NCBI RefSeq assembly: GCF_000315625.1
Contig: NW_005434668.1
Coordinates: forward strand, 567,808-631,807
Direction: 5' to 3'
From: Guillardia theta CCMP2712
Taxonomy: Eukaryota > Cryptophyceae > Pyrenomonadales > Geminigeraceae
DNA length: 64,000 nt
The notes beneath the pieces were generated by a model. That model ran no database searches and was not told where the DNA came from. It worked only from the letters and a program-made list of their open reading frames with translations. Position 1 is the stretch's first letter, and the number at the start of each line of letters is the position of its first letter. Of the stretch, positions 44,401 through 56,133 are shown in pieces. The translations under genes and the position numbers were made by a program.

Positions 44401-45862
44401 TTGCTTCCTCCACGAACGGGTGGGCATGTCCCAGCTTGTCTGATCCACCCGTCAGTCTGTTGTCCTGCCCCATCGCTCCTCCTCTCCTCACCAGCTTCTC
44501 TCTTGATCACGGCCTCGAGCTCTTTGATCCTGCTGCCCCGTCACTCGTCGACATCATGTGCGTGCGCTCACTCACTTCTTCCGAGCCTCCGCCCGCTGAG
44601 GAGAGCAAGGGATGCTCGAGGAGGCAATGCTCGCGACGATTGATCGACTTCCTCGGTGACTGCAAGCGAGGCTGTGAGAGGAGGAGGGCGCGAAGATCGA
44701 GCGATTCCTGAGCGAAGAGATGGAGGAGAGACTGGGAGAGACGGGCTTGTTTCCTCTCGGAGATAACTGTGAAGAGAAGTGAGAAGAAGAACGAGCACTG
44801 ATCGAAGAGCAGAAACGAGGGAATGGAAGGAGGCGGAGGAGGGGAGATGCATAGGAGTGGAGGTGGCAAAGAACGAGAGGAGGAGAGAAGACAAGAAAGG
44901 GAAGGAGAGGACTGGAGGAGGAAGTTTTTGTTTGGGAGGGGAGGGGCGGGGTGGTTAGGCAAGGAGAAGGGAAGGATGCGGCCATACCAGTGAGTTCAGC
45001 TTGGAGCTAGGGGATGAAGCTGAAGTAACAGGAACGAGAGGGCAGGCAAGAACAGGAAAGAGAGACAAAGAAAAGGAATAAGATCGAGGAGAGAAAAACC
45101 GAAGTAGAGAAGACGACGGGGATGGAGGGAACAGGCCGAGAGCAAGCAGTCATGACATGATTGAAATCAAGAGGGATGAATCACAAGCAAGCGACGTCGC
45201 TTGTGCTTTGTTTTCATGCCGTTTCGCTCTTTCCTGCTCAGCTTATCACGAGGAGCCAGTCTAAGGAAGGAGACAGACATTGCTCTCGAATCTCTCGTCA
45301 GCAAAGAATCGTCTCTCCTCCTCGTCCTCGACATGCCTCCCGTTGCCTGCAGACTCGTTCATCTCGCACTCTCACCATCCAGCATTTGATTCACCTCCGT
45401 GTATCACTTCTGCATGATTCGATCGATTCCGCGCTCCTCTCCCCGGACTTGCCTTCACCTCCTCCTGCACAGCTTCATCAAGCTGATCCTCCTGACTTCC
45501 TCTCTCCCCCCCCCCCCCCCACGCCCCGGTTTTCTCCTCCTCCTCCTCCTCCTCCTCCTCCTCCTCTTCCTCCTCCTCGTCTTACATTCTCATGACTCTG
45601 AGCCAGTCTCTCTTCTTCCTCCGGTTTTCTGCCATGTCCCTCACTTGCACTTCATTGCAACCAGCAGCTTGTTCCTCACCGCACAACGCTTGTCAACAGC
45701 TTGATGCGGTCAAACGTCTTCTGGATTCGTTCTGTCTCGACACGTAAGCTTCTGGTGATGCGCAGAGAACGCGAGGAAGGGAGACAATCCGGGCAGAGGA
45801 CATGACGGGCAAACTGAGGCAATGAAGAGACTGAAGGAGAAGAAGCAGGAGCAAGAGCAGTG

Positions 45863-45894
<32 letters not shown>

Positions 45895-45984
45895 AGGGAG
45901 AAATGGACCTGAATGACCTTCACTTCCAACAACTTTCATCTGTTCTTTCGCGCTCTCATTCTCCGTCACCTCAGACTCTCTCAT
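41493..45984 (-). CDS. Large multi-exon coiled-coil protein
   Basis: Many short exons with charged helical content and GT-AG borders: REMRDALHRAQYKEI, LDEPAMLEYEDSVKRWDAN, AREVESLRLLLLAMKIDLFG, ERGKQQLSQMQRDRTKRE, NLCDYHERNIQDAASKFDE, DLKDLRDAANAQEYQ, VEMLIAAKDDMEELKKAI, KRAFEEMVKERNRAEYEEVE, NYDRDEDELERAIHA, EQKLRTSERETAWEELKQM, RIKELEAVIKREA, and VISERKQARLSQSLLHLF. The last exon ends RRSLMSKLRDA at 41493. The 5' end is a guess: a frame at ATG 45984 (RESEVTENESAKEQMKVVG) and exon VETERIQKTFDRIKLLTSVV fit the style. Introns are unusually CT-rich. No family is recognised; a cytoskeletal or flagellar role is inference. Confidence 0.5.
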
Positions 45985-46922
45985 CGGAACATAAGCTGTT
46001 TATTCTTTGAATCTGGGATTATGGAAATGAGTCAGCGCCCTCAACTGTGTTCGAATGTACAAAGAGAACTGAAGAACCAATCTCCCAATGTTTGCATTCT
46101 CGTGTTCACGACTCTCTTAGCGACAAGTTCCAAAGGGAGCCTTGGATTCCTTTCTCGTCATTTTCTCACAGTAACCGAGCGAGTGAAAAGACAAAAGATG
46201 AACGAGAGGTTCAGGTACTCGTAATGGGAGAAAAGCACTGCTCACTCATCCCACTTCTTCCTTCTTCTCCCTCATCCTCTTCTCCATTCGTCTGCTGCAG
46301 TCCAATCATCACACCTTCAAATCCTGTCATGTCCTGTCCTGTCCTGTCCTGTCCTGTCCTGACCTGTCCTGACCTGTCCTGACCTGTCCTGTCCTGTCCT
46401 CTCCTGTCCTGTCCTGTCCTCTCCTGTCCTGTCCTGTCCTGTCCTGTCCTGTCCTGTCCTGTCCTGTCCTGTCCTGTCCTGTCCTGTCCTGTCCTGTCCT
46501 CTCCTGTCCTGTCCTCTCCTCTCCTCTCCTCTCCTGTCCTCTCCTGTCCTCTCCTCTCCTCTCATCTCCTCCTCATCTTGTACAATTGCTCTCATCACAT
46601 TTTTCTCAACGGAAGTTGGACCCTTTACTCTTGATGTGTCTTACCCCTACCCTCCCTGGATTTCACTGAGAGATAAGTACCCCCTAATTTACCTATATCA
46701 AAATGTTTCATCACCCGGTACTTCAAATATATCACCACCCCTACCCCACCCTCTTTTTGCACCCACATGTGCCTGCACCACAAAGAAGGAACCTGTCGGT
46801 ATCTGGTGGCCCTGATACCCCTACCCCCAATTTCTCCATCAAGTACCCACCCTTTCCTACTCTAAAGTTTCACATGACAACTCAGCCCTCATCCCCGCTA
46901 CTTCCACTGAATTGGAACCAGC
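45985..46922. promoter_or_regulatory. Intergenic region with pentanucleotide array and promoter words
   Basis: The (TGTCC)n array at about 46328-46563 is followed by TTACCCCTACCCTCC (46640), GTACCCCC (46677), CACCCCTACCCCACCC (46735), ATACCCCTACCCCC (46815) and GTACCCACCC (46841), upstream of the thioesterase-like start at 46923. Confidence 0.5.
46328..46563. repeat. (TGTCC)n pentanucleotide microsatellite
   Basis: About 47 tandem 5-bp units with TGTCC as consensus and CTCC, ACC-type single-base variants (TCTCC, TGACC). Because 5 is not a multiple of 3, every frame codes a five-residue repeat; the open frames here are by-products. Confidence 0.95.
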
Positions 46923-47870
46923 ATGCTGGGGGACCAGAGGACGAGGGCCTTCAACATGCTGCGGGCGGCGAGGGCGCTAGTGAAGTATGCCGCGCGGTCG
47001 AAGAAGGGAAAGTTCAGCAGCATGCTGGAGCTGCAGCTGGAGGAAGATGGAGGAAGGATGCAGATCGAACGGATGGAAGACGGCATGGCCACAGTGTCTG
47101 TGGAGGTTGCTCCATGGTGCTGCGGGGGAGACGGTCGGGTGACCCTTGCTGCACTTCTGGCCATGTTCGACGAGGTCAGCACCTTCTGCGGTTGCGTTCC
47201 ATGGGATGGCAACAGCAGGCCAGGGGTGAGCCTGCAGCTGTCAGGGAGGAGCATGAAGGTCGCCGATGTTGGCGCTGGGGACAGAATCACGTTGAGGTAC
47301 AGCATGCAAAAATCTGGCAAGACCGTATCGTTCCTGCACGGTCATGCCATCAACAAGCAAGGAGAGGAGCTCGCGTACTTACGACACGTCAAGTTCATGC
47401 CAATGGGGTTGTTATTCGACGTGTTCGGGAGAAAGTCTATCCGCCACCATACCCTCAACTACTTCGAGCGATACGTCGACTCTATGCCCCCTAACGTGGT
47501 GCCAGCGCACGCGAGCATAGAGGAAGTTTTCAAGCTTAGCGACATGGAGAAGGAGGGAGACAGCAAGACTTGTGAAGTGAGCTTGTCGGCCGAACACGCG
47601 AACCCCAACGGATTCTTGCATGGAGGAGCAGCAGTAATGCTTTCAAATCACCTGGCGCTGCATGGGGAGCCTGTAGATCCAAGGATGCACGTGTACTCAG
47701 TCAATTCAGATCTCCTCTCCTCCATTCCCTTGCGCAAGGGAGTGCAGACCAAGGTTCAGATGGATTCCTCCCGCACTTCTTCCAGCCCCTCCGACTTCAC
47801 TTCCCACGTTCGCCTCCTTAAGGCCGGGAGACCAACGTCCTACAGCCTAGTGAGCTGGCGGCAGTTCTGA
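46923..47870 (+). CDS. Double hot-dog thioesterase-like protein
   Basis: An intronless frame of 315 codons with two hot-dog halves. The first half includes MATVSVEVAPWCCGGDGRV, TLAALLAMFDEVSTF and GDRITLRYSMQKSGKTVSF. The second has EVSLSAEHANPNGFLHGGA followed by AVMLSNHLALHG, the PaaI/4HBT-like substrate-pocket pattern (HxNxxGxLHGG), then VYSVNSDLLSSIPLRKGVQT. Such proteins hydrolyse acyl-CoA thioesters or bind acyl chains. The N-terminus (NMLRAARALVKYAARSKKGK) is basic and could be mitochondrial targeting. The start at 46923 is directly preceded by a TACCCC promoter cluster. The substrate is unknown. Confidence 0.7.
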   Translation: MLGDQRTRAFNMLRAARALVKYAARSKKGKFSSMLELQLEEDGGRMQIERMEDGMATVSVEVAPWCCGGDGRVTLAALLAMFDEVSTFCGCVPWDGNSRPGVSLQLSGRSMKVADVGAGDRITLRYSMQKSGKTVSFLHGHAINKQGEELAYLRHVKFMPMGLLFDVFGRKSIRHHTLNYFERYVDSMPPNVVPAHASIEEVFKLSDMEKEGDSKTCEVSLSAEHANPNGFLHGGAAVMLSNHLALHGEPVDPRMHVYSVNSDLLSSIPLRKGVQTKVQMDSSRTSSSPSDFTSHVRLLKAGRPTSYSLVSWRQF

Positions 47871-47914
47871 ACCCCATCTTCACAGTCAGACGCGTCTCAG
47901 CTTCCCCGTCCTCA

Positions 47915-50900
47915 TCACAGAGCTGACAGCTCGAGCATGGTCGCAGCCGATCTTAACTTCCTCTTGGTCTGCAGCGACAGTCCGCTGGACAGCTCCAGTA
48001 CGTCCTCGAACGTGTACAAACAATATCCAGCTGTGGGGCAAGAGTGAGAAAGCCAAGCGAGCCCAGGTAGCGAAGAAAGGGAGGGACGGAGGGAGGGAGG
48101 GAGGAGCAGGGAGGGATAGTTATCGAGATAACAGAATGAAGGATGAGAACGGAGGAAGACTTTTGAGTGTCAAACGGGGTGCAAGTGAAGGCCGGGGAGC
48201 CAGCAAGTCTCACCCAGTGTGGGCTGCCTTCCAACGGTACAGGTGAAGACCTTCACCTCCTGCTCCGTCCCCTGCCACAGGAGTCACTGTGCCTGCAAGC
48301 GAAGCAGCAGCAGGCGAGCACCTGGAAGAGGCGATACTGGGCGCCATTCTGATAGTCCCTGAGGATGTTGAACATGTCCTCGTCCATGCGGTCATCACCT
48401 GCTCCACGTCAGTCCGGCAGGAGGGAGGAGGTAGAGGGAGAGACCGAAACAGAGGAGGAAGTCTACTCCTCCACGGCTACTGAAGTGCTGTATGATGTGC
48501 GAGACTAGAGCGCCCTTGGTGATCCCCTGCAGGCTCCAGTCAGTTGCCCCTCCCCCTCCATGCCAAAGTTGACCTGGTGGCGGACTCGAACAAACGACTT
48601 CCCCAGCACAACCTGAGCAGGAGCAGTCACTCTCGGCTCAAAAGTTCGATGAGTATGGGGGGCAGAACCTCCACTGGAAGGTGCTCGAGCGTGTCATTTA
48701 GATGGTTCAGGAGCTCCTTTGCCTGTCAAACTTCGTCAACCTCCGCTTCTCCTCACTCCTCCGCTTCTCCTCCCTCCTCCGCTTCTCCTCCCTCCTCCCT
48801 CCTCCCTCCTCCGCTTCTCCTCCCTTCTTCAAGCCAAACCCCTTCTCCTCCCTCCTCCCTCCTCCCTCGTCCGCTGCTCCTCCCACCTACACCCCTCACC
48901 TGGATCTGACCAAACTCTGGATTCGAGACCCCGTAATGCCAAGTGATGGAAGCGACCTGCCAACCCCGTTATGCCCCTAGCAGCCCCAGCAGCTTCACCC
49001 ACCTGGTCCTCGTCTACGTACGACCCAGTCGTGCGCTCCTTGTAGCTGTTCATCAGGAGCGAGCAGACCTGCATCAGCCGCGTCAGACTCGTCAGTCCTG
49101 AGGCGAGCAAGCGTTTCTCACATCCTTCCACTGGGCCTTGACGTGTTGGCGCTGGTCCCAGCGGTCGGCGGGAGAGCCCGGCCACTTATAGTAGTATCCA
49201 TCCTCGGCTGCAAGACCGAGCTGGAAAGGAGGTCACGGCGTGCTTGTCAACAGCTGGGGGGGAGAGGAGTACCTTCTCTATGCCCTTACAGCGCTTGAGC
49301 AGGAGGAGTAGATGCTCGACGGAGTCCGATGACAGCAGGAACACGACGTTTCCAGTCTCCAGCACAAGCTTGAGGAGCCGTCAATTGCTGCAGTGGAGGA
49401 GGGGGAGAGGGATCCACCTGGTCCAGGTTCTTGACAAACTGAGGCCAACTCTTGCTTTCAGCCTCTTCCTCACTTCCCTGCAGGCGGGAGGCGAGCTCAG
49501 CATGCAGACGGCTGAAAGGAACCGCAAAATTTCATTCACCTTCGGGGGCCTCAACACGTCAACGTCGAAGATCAGCAGCCTTGTCTTGCCCGAAGCGTAA
49601 GCTGTATTGACATCAGCCAGCTTGAGGATGTTCGAAGAGATCTAGCAACAAGTTAGTGTAGCCAAAGCAAAGGGCACATGCATAACCTCTTTGTAAGAAC
49701 TCTTCACTAGACCGACACGGCAGCAAGCTGTACGAGCAACATCTTCTCCCATCTCGATCAAGTTTGCCCTCGCCATCTTCATGTCCTTCAGAATGTTCTC
49801 AGCCCACCTGCAGGGCTGATATCAGAACAAGCCAGCGGACCGGGGGAAAGCCGAGGAACCTAAGGACTGTATTGTGCTGGCACCACTCGAACTGTTGAGA
49901 GTGCCAGTGCTTCCTCTCATACTGCGGTTGTCTCAAGCACTTCACTATGCTCCGAGCAAAGTCTTCCTCCCTCCATGGATTCGTCCTCATCGCACCTGCT
50001 CCATACGTCAGCATGACGAGGTCATGGCCAGCTCGAGCTCACCAGGGATCACCCTGCTGCAGGCCGTGAACTCTGAGAGCACTAGCGAGCCCATCTTAGG
50101 CTGTTTGCCTCTGCTTGATGCCTCTGCATCGACCGTTCCTCCTGCCAGCACAAACTCCAGCGGGACAAGGCTTAATCCGTGCCTTACCTGCTAGCATGTC
50201 AAGGATGGCGGGTATCCACATGAAGTTCTCACCGCTGAGTTCACCAGCACGTCGGCGATCGTGAAGAGCGCGACGCGAGGAGCGAAGGGCATCTTCTCGT
50301 GGAGCATGAGGACAGCATTGGGATAGGCCTCGTTGATCTCTTCGGCCAACTTGGTGACCGCCTGCGCATACTCCTGGTGCATCATCTCCCCTCGGGAATC
50401 GTGTAAGGGGATGGCAACTTGCACCAGCACTGCACTGGCACGATACTCCGGGAAGAGATTGAGCATGGAACGGTAAGCTCGGAGCTTCAGGGTGATGCCT
50501 GACAGAGGCTCCATGTCGTCATAGCCCACCAAGATCACCTGCTTCTTCATCCTCCGGAACTTCTCTGCCCAGAAGTCGGACTCGGTCAAAACTCTCTCCT
50601 CCTGCAGACGGCGGTTGAGAGTCTCCGCGTCTATCCCTACGTGAGAGGCTCTCACGTTCACATGGTGACCGTTGAAGACCAGGTTCACCAGCCCGCATCG
50701 AGCTGGGCGGTGTTCTATGCCAAGAAGCGTCGAGCAGCATGAGAGGAAATGACGGGCATACGTGAAGCAGTGGAATTGAATAAGATCGGCATTCAATAGA
50801 GACCTCAACGCCTCTTTGCGTACAGGCATTGTCCTGAAAATCTCTGAGGAGGGGAATGGAGTGTTGAAGAAGAAGCAGATGTTCGCTGTGCGAGCCCTTG

Positions 50901-52371
50901 AGCCAATCAGAGTCGGCGCCATCATCAGACCAAGATCGAACACCAGGACCAAGTCTCCGTCATTGAAATTCTGTACAACTGGTTTCACATATTCGCGGTT
51001 AACTGCACTGTACAACTGCCACTTAGCTTCAGAGGCGAAGGCGCGGCAAACATCTGCACTTGTGGGATGCACAAAATGAAAAATTGGTTTGAGAATGTTG
51101 TGGCAAAAATCTTCATATTCAGCGCGCATGTCTGGAGGCAGAAACACAGGAATGCACTGAAATTTCGACATGAGCTCCTCCGTCACCGCTTCCTGCTCTG
51201 CTGGAGGGATGTCGATGCCCAATCCGCCGACGTACAGCACGCGGCAACGAGCGCGAAGAGCACGCAGATTCTCTACGACATACCCGGCATGTCGGCTCTC
51301 AGATCGCATCACTTTGCTGTTGTCAGCTTCGCGTTGAGTAGAGTCAGAAGCAAAGGACAGCCACTGGAAGGAGAGCGCTCCAGTGTCAGGATCTCTCTTG
51401 GCAGTGAGAGGCAGGCGATAAGTGACGACATAGATGGTGTCTGTTGTCTCCAGCTCCACAGGAAGGTCCAAGATATTCTTCTTCAGAGGCTTGCTACGAT
51501 CGACAGAGACGAAATCCTTGTTCAGCAACTTGGCTGACTCTACATCAAACTTTCCATCTTCCAACGTCAGCACATTCCCTTCAGTTGTGAACATCCGGTT
51601 CTCGATCTTGGTCTCCCAGTCCATTTCCCCATTGGCCTTCATGATGACGTACTTGTACTCCACTGACTGGCCCGAAGGAGCGGCGAACGTCGCGCTCCAC
51701 TGCGGAAATTCCACTTGGTTCGTCTGCAACTCAACCCCGCCCCTAGGGTCCCAATATCCCAGCTCTTGAATGGAGCCTGTGACAACCACACGATCACCGG
51801 GCGAAGTACTTGTCACTTCGACATGCAAGTCAACACGTGTCATCGCACTCTGATCACTGACTCCGTGCGAGAAAACTTGCTTGTTGACAAGATCGTTGCA
51901 GGACGACCCAGGGGACGAGCCCATGTCTTCTCTGCTGCCTTTGCGAGAGAGCTGCCGCACTTGACTCGCCAGGTCTTTTGACGATCCTCTCATCGAGTCT
52001 TGACTCCGATTCCTGGATATCGAACCTGCCATCCCACTGGCAGAGGAGGAGCTGGAGGACGACGAGAGGTTTCGAGGCATGTTTGCCATGTTCTCTCGGC
52101 TGCCGCTCCGAGATATCGACATGCCGCTCTCCCTGCTCGCCACCTTCTTCGGCGTGGATGAGTTTGCGTCTCCATTCTGCTGCAGCGGGGGAACTACTAC
52201 CGGCGAGTTTATCTTCGCACCTCCGGACAAACCACCGGCATATCCCCTCCTGAAAACGTCAGGTGACTTTGGCCTGCCCCCCAGACCAGGCGACAGCGGC
52301 CTGTCTGGGATATCCAAGTTATCGTTCCTCGTATCGCGCGGAGGCTTGTCCTTGTTCAATGAGAAAGGCAT
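47915..52371 (-). CDS. CBM20 - trehalose-6-phosphate synthase - phosphatase-like protein
   Basis: A 726-codon first exon starts at 52371. Its Ser/Arg-rich N-terminus (residues about 1-170) is followed by a CBM20 starch-binding domain (about 178-275, ELGYWDPRGG, WETKIENRMF). A GT20 (TPS) domain follows from about 310: LYVGGLGIDIP, FFNTPFPSSEIFRTMPVR, LNADLIQFH, YARHFLSCCSTLLG. Downstream exons complete GT20 (LVPLEFVLAGG, LVLSEFTACSRVIPG, TNPWREEDFARSIVKCL) and add a HAD phosphatase part (TRLLIFDVDVLRPPK, LGLAAEDGYYYKWPG, GITKGALVSHII, GDDRMDEDMFNILRD), ending at TGA 47915. Key GT20 residues are replaced: FDLGLM for HDYHL, FFNTPF for FLHTPF, DDMEPLSG for DxxDYxKG. It is therefore probably a regulatory, non-synthetic TPS that binds starch. 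Confidence 0.9.
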
Positions 52372-53789
52372 CCCTCTACGTCACTGAGTGACACTCGTGC
52401 TCACTTGGCCAAACTTAATCGCTGCTCTGTCTCAATGGTCATGCAGCTACTCCGAGCAGAAGAGTGTTGGGAGTGGAGATAACAGTCTTCCACCACAAGA
52501 CTCCTGCTGCAGGTCCAGCAGTCAGCAAGAAGGAGCAGCGAGAGGGGCGACTTTGATTCACCGGCAATCTGGAGATGAAGAGCTCCAAGGCTCCGGCTAC
52601 TGGCAACCAGAGACGCACTTGGTCGGGGTAGAGGGAGGAGGAAGTAGAGAGGAACAGCCAGGCAGTTACGGAAGGAGAGGTAGGAGAAGGCGGTGGGAAG
52701 GAGGAGACGCGGGGGAGGGGAGGAGGAGGCGCGGGAAGGGAGAGACGCGGGGGAGGGGAGGGCGGCGGGGCAAGTCGGCAGAGGGGGAAGGCGAGAGGGT
52801 TGGGGGCAGGGAGAGGACAGGGGAGGCCACAAGGTGGTTCCTTATGAAAGATGGGCGGTTCCTTAATTCACTACCCCACCTACACCCCCATGACGAATGG
52901 GTAGATACAGAATGGGGACAACATTGGGGTGCATGAGTTCCGGCGATATGAAAATGAGGGTGGGGGTAGATGGATGAAGGAATTCATGGGGTAGTCATAG
53001 GAGAAAGAAGGGGTCCACTGATCCATGACGGTGGGCGGGTGATGCAGTTAATCACCACCGGTGATGTCTTGAGTTTTTTATTTTTCCTTGGATGAAATTA
53101 AAATGAAGATTATTTCGATTTTATTTTATTGAGATAATCGTAATTTGATTATTTAGAGTGCAAGATTTCAATATATGCCATAGAGGAGCCACAGACGAAA
53201 ACTTCAGATAAAAAAAAAAAAAGGAGACCCACATCCCCGAACCTACTCTTTATAAATATGTAAGTTGGTACCAGCAAATCTCTCAAAAGAGAAAACGAAA
53301 ATTAGGAGGAGTATTCAAATATTTCTCGTAATTTCACATTATCCTCAAAGATGGTTATCAATCATTTTACAAAACCAAATATTTATCCTAATTTTCAAAC
53401 TGCACCCAGGCCATCGAAAATGGATTCGCAACAAACAACTCTTTCGATCAAGGCAAAAAGGTCTTGCGATTCCCGGGGGAGGAGGAGGGTAGCACAAGCA
53501 AGTAGATGCCCTCACAAGGAATGGGCGGAGTAGAAAATGAATTGAGCAAGAGAATTTAGCAGGAATGAGATCTGTTTACGTGACTGGATGAGTTCACATG
53601 AGGTGTTGAATGCATCGTACAAAAGCAAGTGTTTTAGTGGTGATACTAATATTAACCATACAAATCAAAATCCACAGTGAAAGTGTATTATAAAATCGTC
53701 GAATTGCTATTGCTTTTCAGGGTACTTACGTCCTTGATGAAATTAGGATGCAAACCCCACTGTAGCCTGTCGTGTACAAGCAGCAAGAG
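52372..53789. promoter_or_regulatory. Divergent region: CCCC/GGGGTA promoter cluster and AT-rich DNA
   Basis: Purine-rich DNA at 52630-52810, then ACTACCCCACCTACACCCCC (52870), GGGTAGATAC, GGGTGGGGGTAGATGG (52960) and ATGGGGTAGTC (52987). From 53080 the DNA is AT-rich with an A-run at 53210-53222. Between 53265 and 53700 I see no supported gene. Confidence 0.45.
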
Positions 53790-54230
53790 ATGCCAACTCT
53801 CTGGCCCGCAATTGCGGCAATCTTGTTGCTTGTCTGCTCTTGTTGCGTGATGACAGTGGCATGGTACCTCCATCTCAAATACTCGAGCACATGGCCGATG
53901 TGGAAGGCAATCTTGATCTCATGGCTGATTGCGGGAGGCGAGTACTGTCTTCAAGTTCCAGCGAACAGGATAGGTCACACACAAGCTCAAATGCCCGCTG
54001 CAACTCTTCGAGCCATTGCGGAATTTTGTATCCTCGTCTCCTTCCTCGTGTTTCAGCAGTTCGTCCTCTGCGAGCCCATCAGGTGGAACCACCTCCTAGG
54101 CTTCGCCATTGTGTTTGTCGGGGTCTTAGTGGTCCTGGGAGGTCCCTTCCCTCAGCCAGTTTTGACGACGTGCGAAGTCACGCAGACTGCCGATGCTCTC
54201 AGGCATCACAAGCTTGAGGAAGTATCATAA
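53790..54230 (+). CDS. DUF486 / DMT-like membrane protein
   Basis: The last exon, or a single-exon gene from ATG 53790. Four membrane segments: AIAAILLLVCSCCVMTVAW, MWKAILISWLIAGGEYCLQ, AEFCILVSFLVFQQFVL and LGFAIVFVGVLVVLGG. The family-defining pieces are AWYLHLKYSSTW, LISWLIAGGEYCLQVPANRI and EPIRWNHLLGFA, matching DUF486 (small drug/metabolite-transporter-like, mainly bacterial and algal). The full usual length of about 110 residues plus a short hydrophilic tail (TQTADALRHHKLEEVS) is present. Transport substrate unknown. Stop TAA is at 54228. Confidence 0.85.
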   Translation: MPTLWPAIAAILLLVCSCCVMTVAWYLHLKYSSTWPMWKAILISWLIAGGEYCLQVPANRIGHTQAQMPAATLRAIAEFCILVSFLVFQQFVLCEPIRWNHLLGFAIVFVGVLVVLGGPFPQPVLTTCEVTQTADALRHHKLEEVS

Positions 54231-55055
54231 GAACCTACTTGTGGAGAATTTGCTTGGGTTTGAACATCAAGGTTTGACTTTCAATAAATGCGAAAAAGAA
54301 AGAAGAATAACAATGTCACTTACAAATTGATCGACAAGAACATTCACGTCAAAAGAGATACGCGTACTACCCGGCCTCGTGCCGTCCTGCAAGCCCATGT
54401 CTCATCTGATAAGGAATTTTCCTGGGAGACCGGCAATTCATGCAGGTATTAGTGATGACATATTGGTTTACTATGGCATCTTACAGGATTATCGTCCTCG
54501 AGCTTTGAATATGCTATCTTGACTCAGTTTCGCAGGAAATGAGGTGAGGCGATTCATCTTGATTGATTATCTCTCTCCTTCATCATCAGTGATTCTTTAT
54601 ATTTCTTGTTTCATTCCTCCCTTCCTCCCCCTTCTCTCCATCCATCCCTACACCCCCTCCCTCCGCCCCCCCTTCCCTTTTCTATCTCCATTCTCTCTCT
54701 TTTCTCTCTCGCTCGCCCGCCCTCCCTCCCTCCCTCTCCACCTGATCATGGTTACGACATGTGATAATTGCAGTCATTGTTGAATGACATCAATTCACAG
54801 GGCTCATAAACTTGGTTCGTCAGTTGGGGGATGCTCTCAGCGTAAAAGCGTACAAGGGAAAGTACCCGTGGTAGGTAGACTTTGTGACGTTTATCTTTTA
54901 ATAAGCTACGAGTAAAGAACCGAACAATGATTTTGCCTTGCTCAGCAACGCACCATGCTGAATGAAGATTTAATGATGCTTGTTGAGATAATCTTGTCCC
55001 AAACGCCATCTGTTGAGAAGCAAAAGTCATGAAAATCCTCATATACATCATGGAA
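54231..55055. other. Intergenic region with CT-rich tract
   Basis: Contains a pyrimidine-rich block at 54600-54745 (CCCTCC, TCTCTC runs). The frame at 54752-55051 (-) is not continuous with the carrier gene and has no family pattern. Nothing else is supported. Confidence 0.35.
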
Positions 55056-56133
55056 TTACAAGACGTTGAACATCAGCCCTTGTACACCATTCGTGATGAT
55101 TCGAGTTCCAAGGCCACGACCGAACAAGCCTATTCTTTTGTCAAATTGAAGCGTGCGACTCAAGAACACCATACCAATAACTCCGTCTTTGCTCACAACC
55201 TCCACAACCGCCTGCCGGTATGAAATCTTCTTCTCATGCGTTTGCTTGGTAGTCTGTGAAACAGACTACACTCAGTGGAAACCAGGGCAGGAAAACCTCG
55301 TACCTTGATTACACGGATAGAGTTGGAGCAAGTGTCAGAAACAGCAGATGATACGAAACCGATGACAGCATTTCTCAAAAGTTTCTGCGCGAACTCGTTT
55401 CCAAGGAATGTTGCAAATTCCTTGGGAGGAGGAAGCATTTCACTCATCAGATTGTTGGTGTAGAACCAAGGAAAGTGTCCAACGAAGGTACCACCTGGAC
55501 GAAACCATCAGATAAATAGAAACCAGTCTTTGTAGAAGGATCCAACAGAGCACGTCACTCACCCGCTGTGGCAAAGGCTCCATACCAGAGGACACCAATT
55601 CCATTCGTTCGAATCTTGTTAGCCAACAAGGCGACTCCATTCTTCCCCTCAACTTGTAGTGTGGTCTTCAGGCAGTCCACAGGCATCAAAAACATCCTGA
55701 AACCAGCAGCGGAAAATGATGCTGCCATAGTCTTGGCAGCGACAGGGAGTTTCTTCGTGCTTTCATGGGAATCAAGCAGAGCGAGCATTCCCGCATTTGC
55801 AGCAGTGTCTCCGAAGCGAGAGAGTGGGCCTTGAACCAGAGCTGGCAGATACCCACGATAGAAGCGAATGATTCCGCCAAGGCCTCCTCCTCCCTCATGG
55901 TAGAGATGTTTCATGGCCTGCAAGGTGCTGGAACCATGGCGATACTGATAGTTCATCGTAGTACGCATCCACATGAGCGAAGTGACCTGAATAGCCATGG
56001 CGCCGGCACCTGCTATACCTCCTCCAAGCGCCTTGTTCGCTGCTCTCTTCAAAACGACACCCAGTGATTCGGCATCACTAGTCTGCGCTGCTTTGATTGC
56101 TTTGATGTGCTCCTGAAGAGGAGTGCTCAGCAT
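55056..56133 (-). CDS. Mitochondrial-carrier-like membrane protein
   Basis: ATG 56133 begins [19 protein letters not shown]; the frame is open further upstream to 56262. Features of the carrier fold: [19 protein letters not shown], then [19 protein letters not shown] and [39 protein letters not shown] (the Px[D/E]xxK motif, PVDCLK), [12 protein letters not shown]. After introns come [36 protein letters not shown] with [22 protein letters not shown], and [16 protein letters not shown] ending ..FNVL at TAA 55056. The Px[DE]xx[RK] and RGxxxR-type repeats are present though divergent, as in the less typical plant and algal carriers. Substrate and membrane (mitochondrial or plastid envelope) are unknown. 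Confidence 0.75.

Noticed and set aside
46317-46598. Open frame with a repeated TGQDR pattern on the minus strand
   Set aside because: It is the by-product of a 5-bp microsatellite that keeps all frames open; no start, splice or family support.
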